Counted from the first letter of the stretch, positions 13,723 to 25,815 are shown. The stretch is 64,000 nucleotides of DNA from Sipunculus nudus (GCA_026874595.1 CM049313.1:67450659-67514658), one strand, 5' to 3'. The notes: generated from the sequence alone by a model not told the origin. Translations and numbers: made by a program.

Positions 13723-15415
13723 GTATGTTCTCCGATAGCAGAAAACTATCTAAGTTCATCCTTGTACGCATTCATGTGTGTCATATCCTGGATTACATTG
13801 AATATTCCCCTTTACCAAAAATTGTGTGTGTTAGTGGGGGGGGGGAATATACCCCCCTCTTTTTCGACGCCCCTGTGCAAGTTAAATTATACACACGAAA
13901 CACTGTCTTGATTCATACTGTAAAGCCTCAGGTAGCTTGATCCAACCAGTCAGTCTGTCATCTATTTAATAAATAACGAGCAGTCAACACGTGCACTTGT
14001 TCTACACGCGGCTGTTTCGGCGTCTTTTGCATATTATCATGTGCATACTAACGTTAACATTGCAAGGAGGGCATCGATGATTTGACCAAACACATAATGT
14101 GTTTTAAACCTGTCCCGTCTCTGATGCTTGTGTTCCTGTTCAGGCGGCGCGTGGACAGTGAATTGTTTATATTTTGTTCGTTGGATTTGATTGACAGTTT
14201 TGATTTCTGCCAAAACATTTTTAAGCTTATTCGTCATTCGTGTAATGGACGCTAGAGCGCTTCGCTGAATCAAGGTTCTAGAAAGCGTAGCTGCCAGAGG
14301 GTTGATTGTGTGAAGATGTGAAATACGAAGACGTATACGAAGCATCTGTCTGATCATAATTAACTCTTTAAAAAGTATTACATAACAATTTTAAGGTATT
14401 TATAACTTATATCAAAGATTTATGTAACTCTATTGTAAAATATTTTGTTTCCATGTGTCATAAGGCTTGAAATATTCTATTTTTCGTTTAGAAACAATAT
14501 AGTTCCACATCTCAATGTTTTACCAACGAGAAACAACTAATTCTGATTCCCAGATATTTCGTAATTTTTTTAAAATGTTAAATTGAAATGGATTTTTTTA
14601 GAATTAAGTGAAGTACTTGGCCCTGTAAATATCTAATAAGATGATTTTATCATATTCTTAGCATGTAAGCAGCAATATTATATATATATATATCTACTTT
14701 TATAATTATATAAATAATAATATTTATATATATTTATATAATTAAAAGAGGGGTCCAGGCCGTGGCGGCTGAACGGGGGGGGGGGGTGCGCTTCTGATAT
14801 ATTGATATATATATATATATATACTTATTTAATTATCTGTTCTGATCTCCCTTCATTGCTGTTTTTGTGTCCTGGTTCTTTAATTATATTGTGATTGGAA
14901 AAGTTCAAAACATTCCGTATTTGAAACACCAGTTCATAATGAGAGTCAACATCAGTTAAAATTTCTCAGCCTTTTGATTAATTATACCCTGTCTGTATCA
15001 TTAGGTCTCTTTCATTTCCATGTACCTTCCGGGCAAACCAATTTGCCCTCATGGTCACTCCATCCCGTCTAGACCACCGTGATTAGCCTCAACGTGCGAT
15101 GCATGCACACAGATTACTAAAGGTGGGAACTGAGGGTGAGTCGGGGGAGGGTAGGGGTAGGTTTTATTTCATTGAACATTGGTTACGTATGCATGTATCT
15201 AAATCATGTAAATGTAAAGATATGAACTAAAACGAAAAATATTGCAGCCATACATTGCCTATAATGCATATATCTGAAGCAGTAGGGTGTATCCAACTTT
15301 CCTTTGAAAAAAGTCGTTATTATCATGAGAGAATTTGCATGTGATGGGCTGATGCAAATTTATTTGGCCTGTTTTTTATTGATCACACGAGTATATTTAT
15401 ATAAACAGTGAAACC
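13723..15415. other. Unassigned intergenic sequence
   Basis: No gene recognised. Low-complexity TA tracts at 14677-14750 and 14800-14822, G runs near 13837 and 14776, and a G-rich stretch with several GGG runs at 15120-15165. Confidence 0.5.
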
Positions 15416-16432
15416 TCGTTATGTCGAACTCGGTTAAGTCGAATCCCCGCATGTGTCGAAGTCGAACGTGGGGTTCCTGCAAAGAGTAGTTAAAACCTTA
15501 CTAATTTAACTCCGCTTGTGTCGAAGTCGGATGTGTCGAAAAACCGGATGTGTCGAGGTGTTTTTTTTTTTGGTCCCCAGTTAATAATTCTATTACTTAA
15601 CTCGAAGTCGAGATTGGACAACAGTTATAGATCGCCCGTCAATCATGATTGGGCCGTGATGACCAGTCATAATTAATTAATACCGACCAGGCCCTCACTC
15701 ATCAAGCGTGATGGCTCTGTCGACTCAAGGTCATGCCGCTTTAATGTTTGTACAACAGTTGTGCACGTTCCAACAATCATACCTACGGCCGCGATGACTA
15801 GTTACATAATCTTATTTACCATAGAGTACGTTATACAGTATTACTGTTTCACTTTTATATTGTTCGTGTCCTGTTTGCTATGGCTTCGCGGACTGCTAAA
15901 CGTAAGCTTGATGTAAAGACCATTGAGCAGAAGTACGAAGCTGACGTGGTTCAACTCTGCTCCTGCACAAGACATCCCAGTCAGTGGACCAATGCTGCAT
16001 GCCAAGGCAAGTGACCTCGAAGTCAAGTTAGCGGACGCCTATTTCAAGTGCAGCAATGGGTGGCTGGACGACCTGAAGACCTGATGCGTTGAACTGAAAA
16101 TGATCTGAGCCAATCATTTATTGATTTGTGTGCTTTTATACACGTACATGTATGTGCTCTTATTTCACTTTCTTGATTAACCTAATCCTATTTTTGCTGG
16201 TACTTATGTGGTTTTTTTTTATTTTCAATGAAAAAGGTGTATAAAATCTGTGTTGTTCTTTCACAAAATCATTTGTGAGAACTATATGATATAGGCCCTA
16301 CTATTCTGCAGTATTTATTGATAATAATCGAACCTGAAGAAGGTTCAATATAATGAACATCGGTTGTCTCGAACTCCGCTTGTGTCGAAGTAAATTCACC
16401 AGTCCCTTCGACTTCGACACAACGAGGTTTCA

Positions 16433-16435
<3 letters not shown>
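15416..16435 (+). mobile_element. pogo/Tigger-like DNA transposon, internally deleted
   Basis: The inverted ends are CAGTGAAACCTCGTTATGTC at 15416 and its near-complement ending AACGAGGTTTCACTG at 16435. TA follows the right end, while the left flank is AA where TA is expected. The ends begin CAGTGAAACCTCG as in Tigger-type elements. TGTCGAAGTCG words repeat near both ends. The interior keeps a CENP-B-like transposase fragment and lacks the catalytic domain. Confidence 0.85.
15880..16084 (+). pseudogene. CENP-B-type DNA-binding domain remnant of a pogo/Tigger transposase
   Basis: The frame opens MASRTAKRKLDVKTIEQKYE (15880) and stops after 44 codons. In the frame starting at 15971 comes DIPVSGPMLHAKASDLEVKL, followed by ADAYFKCSNGWLDDLKT and a TGA at 16082. 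PVSGPML..KA..L and FK.SNGWLD are hallmarks of the second helix-turn-helix of CENP-B/Tigger proteins. A frameshift separates the parts, and the DDE catalytic region is missing. Confidence 0.8.

Positions 16436-16497
<62 letters not shown>
16436..16497. repeat. (TA)n(TG)n microsatellite
   Basis: A TA run (16436-16476) continues as TG (16477-16497). It abuts the right end of the pogo-like element, consistent with insertion into TA-rich DNA. Confidence 0.95.
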
Positions 16498-16616
16498 AAT
16501 CGAACACATGTCGACAACCTGGTCGTTTCCATGACCTTTCAGAGGGTTGTAAAGGTCAGACAAGTTTTTTTTGGACAATACTGTACGTAATACTATACAC
16601 TAGGTACTACGGTAAT

Positions 16617-16621
<5 letters not shown>

Positions 16622-16654
<33 letters not shown>

Positions 16655-16659
16655 TATAC

Positions 16660-16700
<41 letters not shown>
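16622..16700. repeat. (TA)n tract
   Basis: Alternating TA interrupted by a few ACA units. The open frames across it encode only Tyr-Ile repeats and are artefacts. Confidence 0.95.
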
Positions 16701-16701
<1 letters not shown>

Positions 16702-16836
16702 CAAAACGGGGATAGCAACATGTATACTAATAGGTAGCAGCATATCAGTCGATGATGAAATTAATTTAATTCTACATGCCGCTAATATTCAGTTTGTATA
16801 ATATTGATTGATCGTTTTCTTCAGGCGTCCTGTTTA

Positions 16837-16838
<2 letters not shown>

Positions 16839-16888
<50 letters not shown>
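16839..16888. repeat. (TA)n tract
   Basis: Uninterrupted TA flanked by ATGATATA and TATATCAT, so the whole tract is a perfect palindrome. Confidence 0.95.
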
Positions 16889-16890
<2 letters not shown>

Positions 16891-17259
16891 TAAAATTTTT
16901 TCACCCTGTCCGTTTATGTATAAAGCTGAATTATTAAAGCTTATAAAAGCTGTAACATTAGAGGTCTATGACGGGCTATCCTAACTTGAATTTTTTAATA
17001 TTTGGCCATGTATCAATATGAGTCCTGTCGCCACTGTAGGTTTCCCTCATTTCCGTGTATACCATCAGCTAAGGTACAAGCCAATTTCCTCTCATGCACC
17101 ATGGTAATGCATGCTGCATCATGTCATGTGTCCAGTCCGGGTATCCTGCTTACGGTAACAACGACACTATCACATGCATATTTACATCTCTAATATATAC
17201 AGATGCACTAAAATTACATTTAAAAAATATAATATTTAATCAAGGGAGTGACGATTCGA

Positions 17260-17690
17260 AGGGAGACCAGCAGGCAAACAGCAATGTTTTGGCATCAGAT
17301 ATGGAGAGATATTGGAAGTCATAGGAATGGAATAAATGATAATAATATACGCAACACACGTAAAAGGTACCACGAAATGTCAAACGTTAAGAAAAACAAG
17401 ATCAATACATGTAAGGAAAATTTAGCAGCAAGTCTAGTTAATAATACCCAAACGGAGTTCTGGGGGAAATTAAGAGAATTAAATCATATAAAACTTACAT
17501 CCCTGAGAATATTGATGGAGTATCTGGTAATTTGAATATAGCAAATAGTATAAAGAAAAATATTAAGGATTTGTTTACATCTCTGCCATCCAGCAAGGAT
17601 GAACTGGACACAATCATTTCAAATATAAATAAAGGAATGACCAACCAATGTTGTGCAGAGAATTTGAAGGAACTCAGTAGCATCTTTTTA
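17260..17690 (+). pseudogene. LINE ORF2 linker region (5' piece)
   Basis: The frame from 17248 reads MFWHQIWRDIGSHRNGIN, RNTRKRYHEMSNVKKNKI and NNTQTEFWGKLRELN. After a frame change near 17510, NIDGVSGNLNIANSIKKNIK and DLFTSLPS follow. The pattern (W..IW...G.PR.G, TR..YH, FW.E..K.N, DGVSG...I...F...F..L) is the endonuclease-RT linker of a non-LTR retrotransposon. It is the first piece of the LINE continued at 18207 and 25150. Confidence 0.75.
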
Positions 17691-18206
17691 CTGTAGGAAA
17701 TGTTCTGCATGTCATCCGTAAGCTGTTACGGAACCTAATAACAACAGATCACGTAATCGTGATCAGCACATATTTTGTTACGGAGATAAAAACATCAGAT
17801 TCTGTAACACTAGGCAGCGTAAAATGTCTATTAAATCTATATTGAGTCCGTTAAATATCTGACACCACTGCAATTATCGGTAAGGTCCAAAAACTGCCGA
17901 GACAGTAACACTCTTAGTGCTCGCTGGCATTTTCCTTTCTGCCGGTTCCAAGCACAGCCCCTAATTTATAGCTTCTCACCCGAAAATTCTAGAAATAGAA
18001 AATTTCAATGATCAATACACACGCAAATAAACACACCCGAAACATCTAGAAGGAAAAGAACGCTGTGTCTCTGCGCTTCAGACAGCACACGCGAGCCAGA
18101 GCCCAACAAGCGAGGTTCCCATAGCAACGAACTATGCCTGCGCTACACGAATCTGAATATCAAGAGACACATGTAACACTCCTGCGCACAACAAAACAGA
18201 CACCTG
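17691..18206. mobile_element. About 0.5-kb insertion in the LINE (candidate solo LTR, unresolved)
   Basis: LINE coding stops at about 17690 and resumes at about 18207 (TKLKPGQKDG), so this block is inserted. It opens TGTAGGAAATG and closes CACCTGTAACA, giving TG...CA ends as in an LTR, but I see no clear target duplication. It contains repeated TGTTACGGA words and two CCCGAAA...TCTAGAA motifs (17980 and 18037). The first is a perfect three-unit heat-shock-element pattern. Confidence 0.45.
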
Positions 18207-18973
18207 TAACAAAGTTGAAACCAGGTCAAAAAGATGGCACTAGTTACTTGTATTCTGATAATTTTATATGTGGTACTTCTAAACTATGTTTTGGTTTTCT
18301 ATTCTGTTGTTTGTTTCTATGGTGCATGGAAAAGTACCACAAGAAATGGAAAATGGTTCTGAGTTCCAACACAAAAAAATTAAGGTAAAAGGAAGCCAGA
18401 TAATGTTCTTGCCAAAACATTAAGCAGTATATTGGGAATGATTTAAATTATGACTTGATTGTATTGGATGTGCTCAGTGAACTGTTTAGGACGTCTGATT
18501 TTCAATTGAGTCTTAAAAAGGTGTTATCTACTACTGCGTGCACTTATGCAGTGAGCGAAGTTTTTATATGTAACTCGGTTGTTTCTGATAGCTTCAAGTT
18601 ATGTAATGGGGTAAAACAAGGTGGAGGTATATCATCCATTATGTTTTTTTGTATATGTTGATTATTTGCTGTTGCAGTTGAAAGACTCTGGTGTTGGTTG
18701 TTATATAGGATCACATTTTGCAGGTGCATTTTCATATGCTGGTGATAAGATATTATTAAACCCTTCAATATCTGGTACTAATATAATGTTACAGTTATTT
18801 GCAAATAATGCGTGTACACACCGCATTGGTTTTAATACTAAAAGAGCCAGATGATGCATATTGGAAAAAAAATGATTTAAAAAACAAATGCTTTCTGAAT
18901 GGTATACCTTTGCCTGTTGTACCAGACTCTTTGCATTTGGACATACAGTTGATCGTAATATAGTCCATTGGCA
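18207..18973 (+). pseudogene. LINE reverse-transcriptase region (middle piece)
   Basis: In order: TKLKPGQKDGTSYLYSDNFI (18210), a decayed stretch, then LFRTSDFQLSLKKVLSTTAC (18485) and a direct jump to NGVKQGGGISSIMF. Next come DYLLLQLKDSGVGCYIGSHF, AGAFSYAGD (the altered YADD box) and LLNPSISG. The final part FGHTVDRNIVHW is in another frame. These are the RT motifs of a LINE. The catalytic YADD reads YAGD, and part of the palm between VCNS and the GVKQGG box is deleted, so it is dead. Confidence 0.85.
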
Positions 18974-19867
18974 AGGAGGGGTCACCGTGCACCCCCTCTG
19001 GGATTTTATGACATAGGTATTTTTAGATCCCTAAGTATATCCAATTAATGAATTAAGATATTAACATTGATTATTTTGGGATACACTACCCTTTTAGGCC
19101 ATTTAAAGACAACCGCGTCTTCACGCACGGCACCCGCGGACAGGTAGTCTTGTTAAGGGGGTAGGGGAATGTAAATGCTTATAGCTCGGTTAATATTTGA
19201 CATAATTACTTCAAATAAACTGCATTGTATTTGCAAATAGTAGTGAAAAGTCACTAATAACAATAATCATATGAATTTATTATGTATTGTTGTTGGTGAA
19301 GCAATTAATTACAATACATATAAAATATCCAAAAAGAAAATTGAATTTTACAGTGTTTTCTTTAATTTTTCCAAACAGTAGTTTATGTTCGAGATGATGT
19401 TACATTTAAAAAATTCTAGGGCATTAATACATTAGTACCTGACAATCTCACAAATTCTGTTGATAGAATTATGAATATTTGACCATATACACCTGCAATG
19501 AATGACCCATTGCTAATTCTATTTAATGGTATCTCTTGTATATAAGACGGATGTGGAGTCCCGTGTTCCTCTCCAGATGCATTGATTTTCACTGTGATGC
19601 TTCATTGATACTATGATTATTATTTGTCTAAACCTGAAGGTGTTTATTAGTTTTAAAAATAATGGAAACCCTTTCTTGAGCCAATTTTAAATATAATAAT
19701 TATACAAAATAATCATACTCAGGCCATAATTTAGGAAGGGTCACTGTGCACCCCTTCTGGAAATTTTATGATATAGGTATTTTTAGATTCACAAATATAT
19801 CCAATTAATGAATTAAGATGTTAAAATTGATTTATTTAGGATACACTACCTTTTATGGAACTGAGAG

Positions 19868-19964
19868 AGTAGACTGGTACCCCGCTCTATAATGGCACCG
19901 CTGCTCTAGGCCAATCAATCTATGCTTGGCTGAGGGCAATAATAGAGCAGGGTACCAGTCTACT
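19868..19964. mobile_element. 97-bp foldback MITE nested in the palindromic insertion
   Basis: The arms are AGTAGACTGGTACCC (19868) and GGGTACCAGTCTACT (ending 19964), continuing inward with CGCTCTAT and AATAGAGC. GAGAG-type repeats flank both sides. The equivalent site in the neighbouring monomer (about 19100) is uninterrupted, which confirms insertion. Confidence 0.75.
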
Positions 19965-22522
19965 GAGAGAGAGAGACAACCGCGTCATTAGGCACAAGAA
20001 CCGCGGACAGGTAGCCTTGATTAGGAAGTAGTTATTTAAATGCTTATGGCTCGCTTAATGTTTGACATTTTTACTTCAAATAACTGTATTGTATTTGCAA
20101 ACAATCGAAAAAAGGCACTGATAAATATAAGCATATAAATGTTTTACATTTTTTGGTGATTTTGGTGTTTTTGGAAGCAATGAATTATGATATTAATAAA
20201 ACATACTGAAGAAATTTTACTTTATTATTTTTTTAAAGTTATTCAAACTTTTCGCTGTTGATGATTTTACAAAATAATGTTGACACTTCTGAAGTTCTTG
20301 TTTATGAATATGTTAGCTCTTGTCAATCCTGAAAACATTTCTTTTTAAATAAAATTATTTAGACATCAATGAATGATATGGTATTCATTCTGTTTTGATC
20401 ACCCTTTTTATAACATGTATACGAGGTGTTCGGTGTTCCCCTTTCCATGTACCTCACCGTGACGCTTCCCTAATACCATAAATAGTCATTGTTTTGAAAC
20501 TAAAGGTATAAACATGCACTAGTAAGCTCCAGATCATTTTGAATATATATAAGTGTATTAGGATATTAAACTTTATAACCCGTGTAATGTAAACCCTTCC
20601 GAAATGTTGTGAGGTTTTTGTCCTCATGACCTTATATGTCCTTTATAACCAGATAATTCAATTACTTAAGATGAAAAGTCTTGGCCCAGTGCACCAGGCC
20701 TGTAAAGTAAGTAAACGTATCCACCACAATTCTTAGGCAAGTCTAAATAACACGCATACCTCGGCCATTAACTAGGATTACCAGTATTGGATCCTGGTCA
20801 AAATTTGATTTGTGGTCCGTTAAACAAGGAACTATATAAATTTTAGCTGAGAGTAATGGTTCTCGTTTCACCAACTGGATGATTGCATCGCAGGTGAATC
20901 ATATTACCAGAACATAAGCGGCTAAAATAAGTCACAACTGTGCATGAGAGTGGGATAAACTTTCTCCATATTCAGAAATTTGCACTTTTCTCTTAGTACT
21001 ATTGACTGACGATGGTTTCTTCCCTTCCTATATCTATAGGAGAAAAATATTATCTCTTAATACCGAATATTCTTCACCTTCTTCTAGTGATCACCTTTAA
21101 TATTTCTGGCGGACATCAAATAAAAACATATACTGGGCTTGTCACGATGAAGAGGGTGAATAACCACTTGTGAACAAACGTCATTCAATTAAAATACGGC
21201 GATACTCTAATGTTAAATACACTAATAAAACTAAGAAGCGGATTCTCAACTATATCTCCAGACAGTCTAATGGAAAGGTTTAAAAAGTGTTAGGTTTTAA
21301 CTTCCTGCTTGTAAACATAGCCTTGAGCATTGAATTTTAGATTGGGAGTCCCATGACCTCGACCTCTCCAAGAGAAATAAGGGGTCCATTTTTCATTAAC
21401 TTGACGAAAAAATGTATGGTCGTTGAATTTTTATCATTCCAGAAGTAAGGACTGAAATCTAATTGATTCTTCATAAAAACACGTATTTTGAGGACTGCCA
21501 TAGGATGGCGGGGGTACATGATTAATCGAGCAAAATGAATTTGTGTCATGCTCACGCTTATTTTTACTTTTAAGGATAAGGATATTTTACCAAATTGTTA
21601 GCAGGAATTTTAATCTCGCTTAACATGATTCCAATGGCAACTCCGCCATTCATGTTGAACAGTTCTGAGGTTACATAAATCTGCCTTGAGTATATGTGAA
21701 TGATTTTTCTTAATCTATCTTCTAAAGGCTATAAATGTCCAAGTAAGCAGTGAAATGGCAGAATGCCTCTTCATAAACAAAAATTATTGAAGACTAAAAT
21801 TCATAGGAGCTGGAGTATGAATCCTCTCGAATTTTCATGGGGGAAATATATAAAACCCATTTCTTTTGAAAAGGTGCCATAAACAGGTGAAATCAAATGC
21901 CAATTTTATATGTCTACAACATCATTTTACAGAAGCTGAGTTGTACCGAAATAAAATAAAATAGACGTTACTTATACTGTATACAGGTCTAATGCACTAA
22001 GCTTTACAGTAAGTAAATTTTTCATATTTGGTTTTCCATTTTTTTGGACAAATTCATCACAATAATTCAGATGGATCAGCATAACGGATTGATTTTCTAA
22101 CTATTAGAAATTTCACATAATTATTATTTTTGTGATTATTATGTGTTCATATTTTGTTCCAGAGAGGGCTCTTATTATTATCATTATTAAAGCTAATAAA
22201 CACCTTCAGATTCAGGAAAATAAATACGTAGAGTATAAAGGAAGCATCACAATGAAAATCAAGTACATCATCAGATATACAAGGGATGCCATAAAATAGA
22301 ATAAACAATGGCTCATTCATTGCAGGTGTATAGGGTCAAATATTCATAATTTTATCAAAAGTATCTGTAAAGTGTCGAGAACTAATGTGTTTATGGGCTA
22401 GAATATAAGAAGTGTCAACATCATCGAGAACAATACTATTGTTGGGGAAAAAATAAAGAAAAACCTGTTAAATTCAATATTCATTAACGATATTTAAATA
22501 ATATCGTTATTAATTGCTTAAT

Positions 22523-22528
<6 letters not shown>

Positions 22529-22574
<46 letters not shown>
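22529..22574. repeat. (AT)n tract
   Basis: Uninterrupted AT dinucleotides inside the inverted monomer at 22150-22880; the sister monomers lack it. Confidence 0.95.
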
Positions 22575-22578
<4 letters not shown>

Positions 22579-23594
22579 CTGATCAAATTATTTTCCTCAG
22601 TGAATTTCCCAGATAACTGCAGATCCAATGCACTTTACTTGAAGTGAATATGTCAAATATTAAGCGAGCTATAAGCCTATACATACCCCTACCCCTTTAT
22701 CAAGGCTACCTGTCCGCGGTTGCCGTGCTTAATGACTCGGTTGTCTTTAAATGGCCTAAAAGGGTAGTGTATCCTTAAATTATAAGTGTTAACATGTTAA
22801 TTCATTTACTGGACATATTTGGGGATCTAAAAATAGTGTAAATACCTATGTTATAAAATCCCAGAGAGGGTGCACAGTGACCCGTCTTATAGTATGGCTT
22901 AAATATTGTTATTTTTCGCATAATTATTATATGTAAAAAATGGCTCAAGAAAGGATTTCGATTATTTTTAAAACCATTAAACACCTTCAGCTTCAGACAA
23001 ATAACAATTTATAGTTTCAATGACGCATCACAGTGAAAATCAATGCATCTGGAGAGGAAAATGGGACACCACATCCTTCTTATACATGGGATACCATAAA
23101 ATAGAATTAACAATGGGTCATTCATTGCAGGTGTATCTGGTCAAATATTTAATATTTTATCAACAGAATTTGTGAGAATGCCAGGTACTCATGTATTAAT
23201 GCATGCACTAGAATTTAGAAATGCAACATCATCTCGAAAATAAACTACTGTTGGGAAAAATAAGAGTAAAAACAACTGTTAAACTCAATTTTCTTTTTGG
23301 ATATTTGTTATGTATAGTAATTAACTGTTAATTAACAAAAATACATAACACATTTATAAGATATATTGTTGTTCGTGACCTTTCCCAACTATTTGCAAAT
23401 ACAAAGCAGTTTATTTAAAGTTTATATGTTAAATATTAAGCGAGCTATAAGCATTTACATACCCTATACCCTCTTAACAAGACATCCTGTCCGCAGGTGC
23501 CGTGCGCAAAGACGCGGTTGTCTTTAAATGGCCTAAAAGGGTAGTGTATCCCAAAATAATCAATGTTAACATCTTAATTCATTAATTTGACATA

Positions 23595-24832
23595 CAGTGA
23601 AACCTGAACCAAGCGACCACTGCCGCCAGCGACCTTCTGTGACTTACGACCGAAAAATGAATGCACCGAGTTTAATCATTCTTTAATGCCCCTGTGTTGA
23701 GCGACCGTTTGTGGTACGCGACCACCGACCGCTCAGATGTGGCCGGTCGCTGGTCTTTACCTCCGTTAAGCGACCGCCTGGTGTAGCGGTAGTGGCACCT
23801 GGCGTCCTAAGTTAAGACTAAAACGACCGTGCCATTGACCGTCTCTTGAATGTGCAGGTTGCAATGGTGACCTACTTTCCCCGCGGTGAATTGGACATTA
23901 ATTCACAATATCCCTCCAGGTGTCAATGGCCCAGGGCCCGCGTAGTTTTAATCTTTCTCCAAAAATGAAAATTCCGCGAATATTGCGAGGGAACATGTAA
24001 AACGACACAATTCTTTAATTCTGATGCCTGTGTACCATTATTTTATTTTAGCACAGCCTATCTTTGAACACATCGTATTTGTTTAACGATTGTCTAAACA
24101 TCTTTACGGTAAAGGATCACGTGCTCTAGGGGAAATCCCTCATTAATATTCATCGAATAGAACTCCCGTTGTATTTCTGACACCGCGGTCGCATTCACTA
24201 TGCTGCGGTAGTTGATCGGAGTTCATAACTAGTCTTAGCGATGTGAAAATAACATTTGCGCGGATTTAATTTAAAAAAAGTGAGTCATGAAAGTAAGTTT
24301 GTCATAACGTTAGCGATCAACTGTCATTGCTTATCACACACATTTTGACTTGACAACAAGTCAGTTCGTGACGACGACAAACTGACGACCTGCTTCGATA
24401 ACATCAATAGAATATTCATCAATAAGACAATAGACCTCAATGCTAACTACCAATATAGAGAGACTGTTTGATAACTTGAGCAGTCACCTGTAATCAAATG
24501 ATCGATCCCTTCATACCTGCTTTGAAGTTTATTGAGATTTTAATGGGGTCTGCTTCTAATTAGGGTGAGCACAAGTCAGTGATCAACAAAGTGACTCAGT
24601 GTGTACTCATGGTACATCATTAAATAGCGGTTTGTGTTTGTGTAATATAACAAACAGGCTAATCAACTCTTTTGATAAAGGCTTGTTTAATAAAGTTATA
24701 AAAGGACCAGCTTTCTTTGATAATTATTAATAAGATTCCCTTGTTAAGCAGAGCAAAATTGATTAATTGTTATAAGTAAATATTGTTGTTGACTTGTAAA
24801 TATTGTTGTGAATATCTTGATTATCTATAATA

Positions 24833-24894
<62 letters not shown>

Positions 24895-25085
24895 TATATA
24901 TATATATATATATCCGGTATGTATTTTTATAATAAATAAATAAATGTTTACGTAGACATATATGCCTTGATATTCTTTGTTTGCTTCATGCTGAGACTTA
25001 GACCACCTGAGACTTAAGACCACCTGTGACTTAAGACCACTTTTGGTGTGGCACATCAGGTGGTCTTAACTCTCAGGTTTTACTG
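23595..25085. mobile_element. pogo/mariner-like element with TA duplications
   Basis: The ends are CAGTGAAACCTGA (23595) and TCAGGTTTTACTG (ending 25085), flanked by TA on both sides (23593-23594 and 25086-25087). The uninterrupted sister monomer reads across this point (GGATATACTTAGGG in complement), giving an empty site with a single TA. The left end has many GCGACC words. The right end has three GACTTAAGACCACCT-like repeats. No transposase frame remains; the interior includes a TA tract at 24838-24912. Confidence 0.8.
24838..24912. repeat. (TA)n tract
   Basis: Long TA run with one ACACA interruption. Open frames across it are artefacts. Confidence 0.95.
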
Positions 25086-25149
25086 TACTTGGAATCTAAA
25101 AATACCAATGTCATAAAATCCAAGAGGGGGTGCACGGTGACCCCTCCTA

Positions 25150-25815
25150 GCCCATGGACTAATACGGATGACATTCTCGATCAATGTGTATTACATGCTG
25201 GTAGGATGTAATAAATCTGTCAACTTTCTCTTTGCAGAAATAGGGATCATACAGAGTAAAAGACTATTCACACACCTCTGCTGTTCTTTTTATGGAATGT
25301 CTGTATTCAACCTGCAGTCTTAGATTCTCAAAACATTATGTGTAGCATGACTCAACGCCCTGTGCAAAGTGTTTTGTGTTCCACGTATAGAACACACGGT
25401 ATAATCTTTTGTGTTTAATGTCATGGCAAATGCCTTTTGATATTCTCTGCGGAGATATGAATATTCGAGTTTTTTTCTGTAATTTATTGAGTTCTGACAA
25501 TGATATACTTCGATTTCTTGCCAGATCTACAATTACTCAGACCTGGTCAAGCATGGGTAAAATGTAGCATCTTTTTTGATAATGTACGGACACCATATCT
25601 TGTAACCACCGCTGATATATTTCCTGAGAAGGCTTCAGCTATTCATGCAGATCTTGTTAGGAATAAATGGCTGGACAGTGTAACAGAAGAGGAATATGCC
25701 AAAGCTAAAATATGTATGGAGCTTATAAGTTGAAGAGATTGTACAAGCGAGATACAATTAACGTTTCAGGACTACAATGATTTGCTTATAGACATTTGTA
25801 TGCACTGATATATTA
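25150..25815 (+). pseudogene. LINE ORF2 C-terminal region (3' piece, separated by an insertion)
   Basis: Immediately after the palindromic insertion the frame resumes with TNTDDILDQCVLHAGRM, then NKSVNFLFAEIGI and THLCCSFYGMSVFNLQS. A TYRTHGIIFC block follows, and finally NKWLDSVTEEEYAKAKICME (ORF 25500-25733) and a DCTSEIQLTFQDYNDLLIDI tail. The blocks fit the downstream RT region of the same LINE class, so 18973 and 25150 were once adjacent. Several frameshifts are present. Confidence 0.75.

Larger units (their letters stand above)
18974..25149. mobile_element. About 6.2-kb palindromic (foldback) insertion in the LINE
   Basis: The outer ends are inverted: GGAGGGGTCACCGTGCACCC at 18976 and its complement ending CCCCTCCT at 25148. 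The left half has two direct monomers of about 760-780 bp (18974-19730 and 19735-20510). The right half has two in inverted orientation (about 22150-22880 and 22881-23594, resuming at 25088-25149). Each carries CGGACAGGTAG/CTACCTGTCCGCGG and GGATACACTACC/GGTAGTGTATCC blocks. The spacer 20511-22150 has no frame I recognise. Target duplications are not exact (CCATTGG versus CCCATGG). Two further elements are nested in it. Confidence 0.75.

Noticed and set aside
16353-16715. Open frames rich in Tyr-Ile-Tyr-Ile on both strands (also at 24763-25056)
   Set aside because: They are translations of TA and TG microsatellites, not proteins.
25500-25733. 77-codon ORF considered as an independent small gene
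   Set aside because: It lies in order after LINE RT blocks and fits the LINE C-terminal region.
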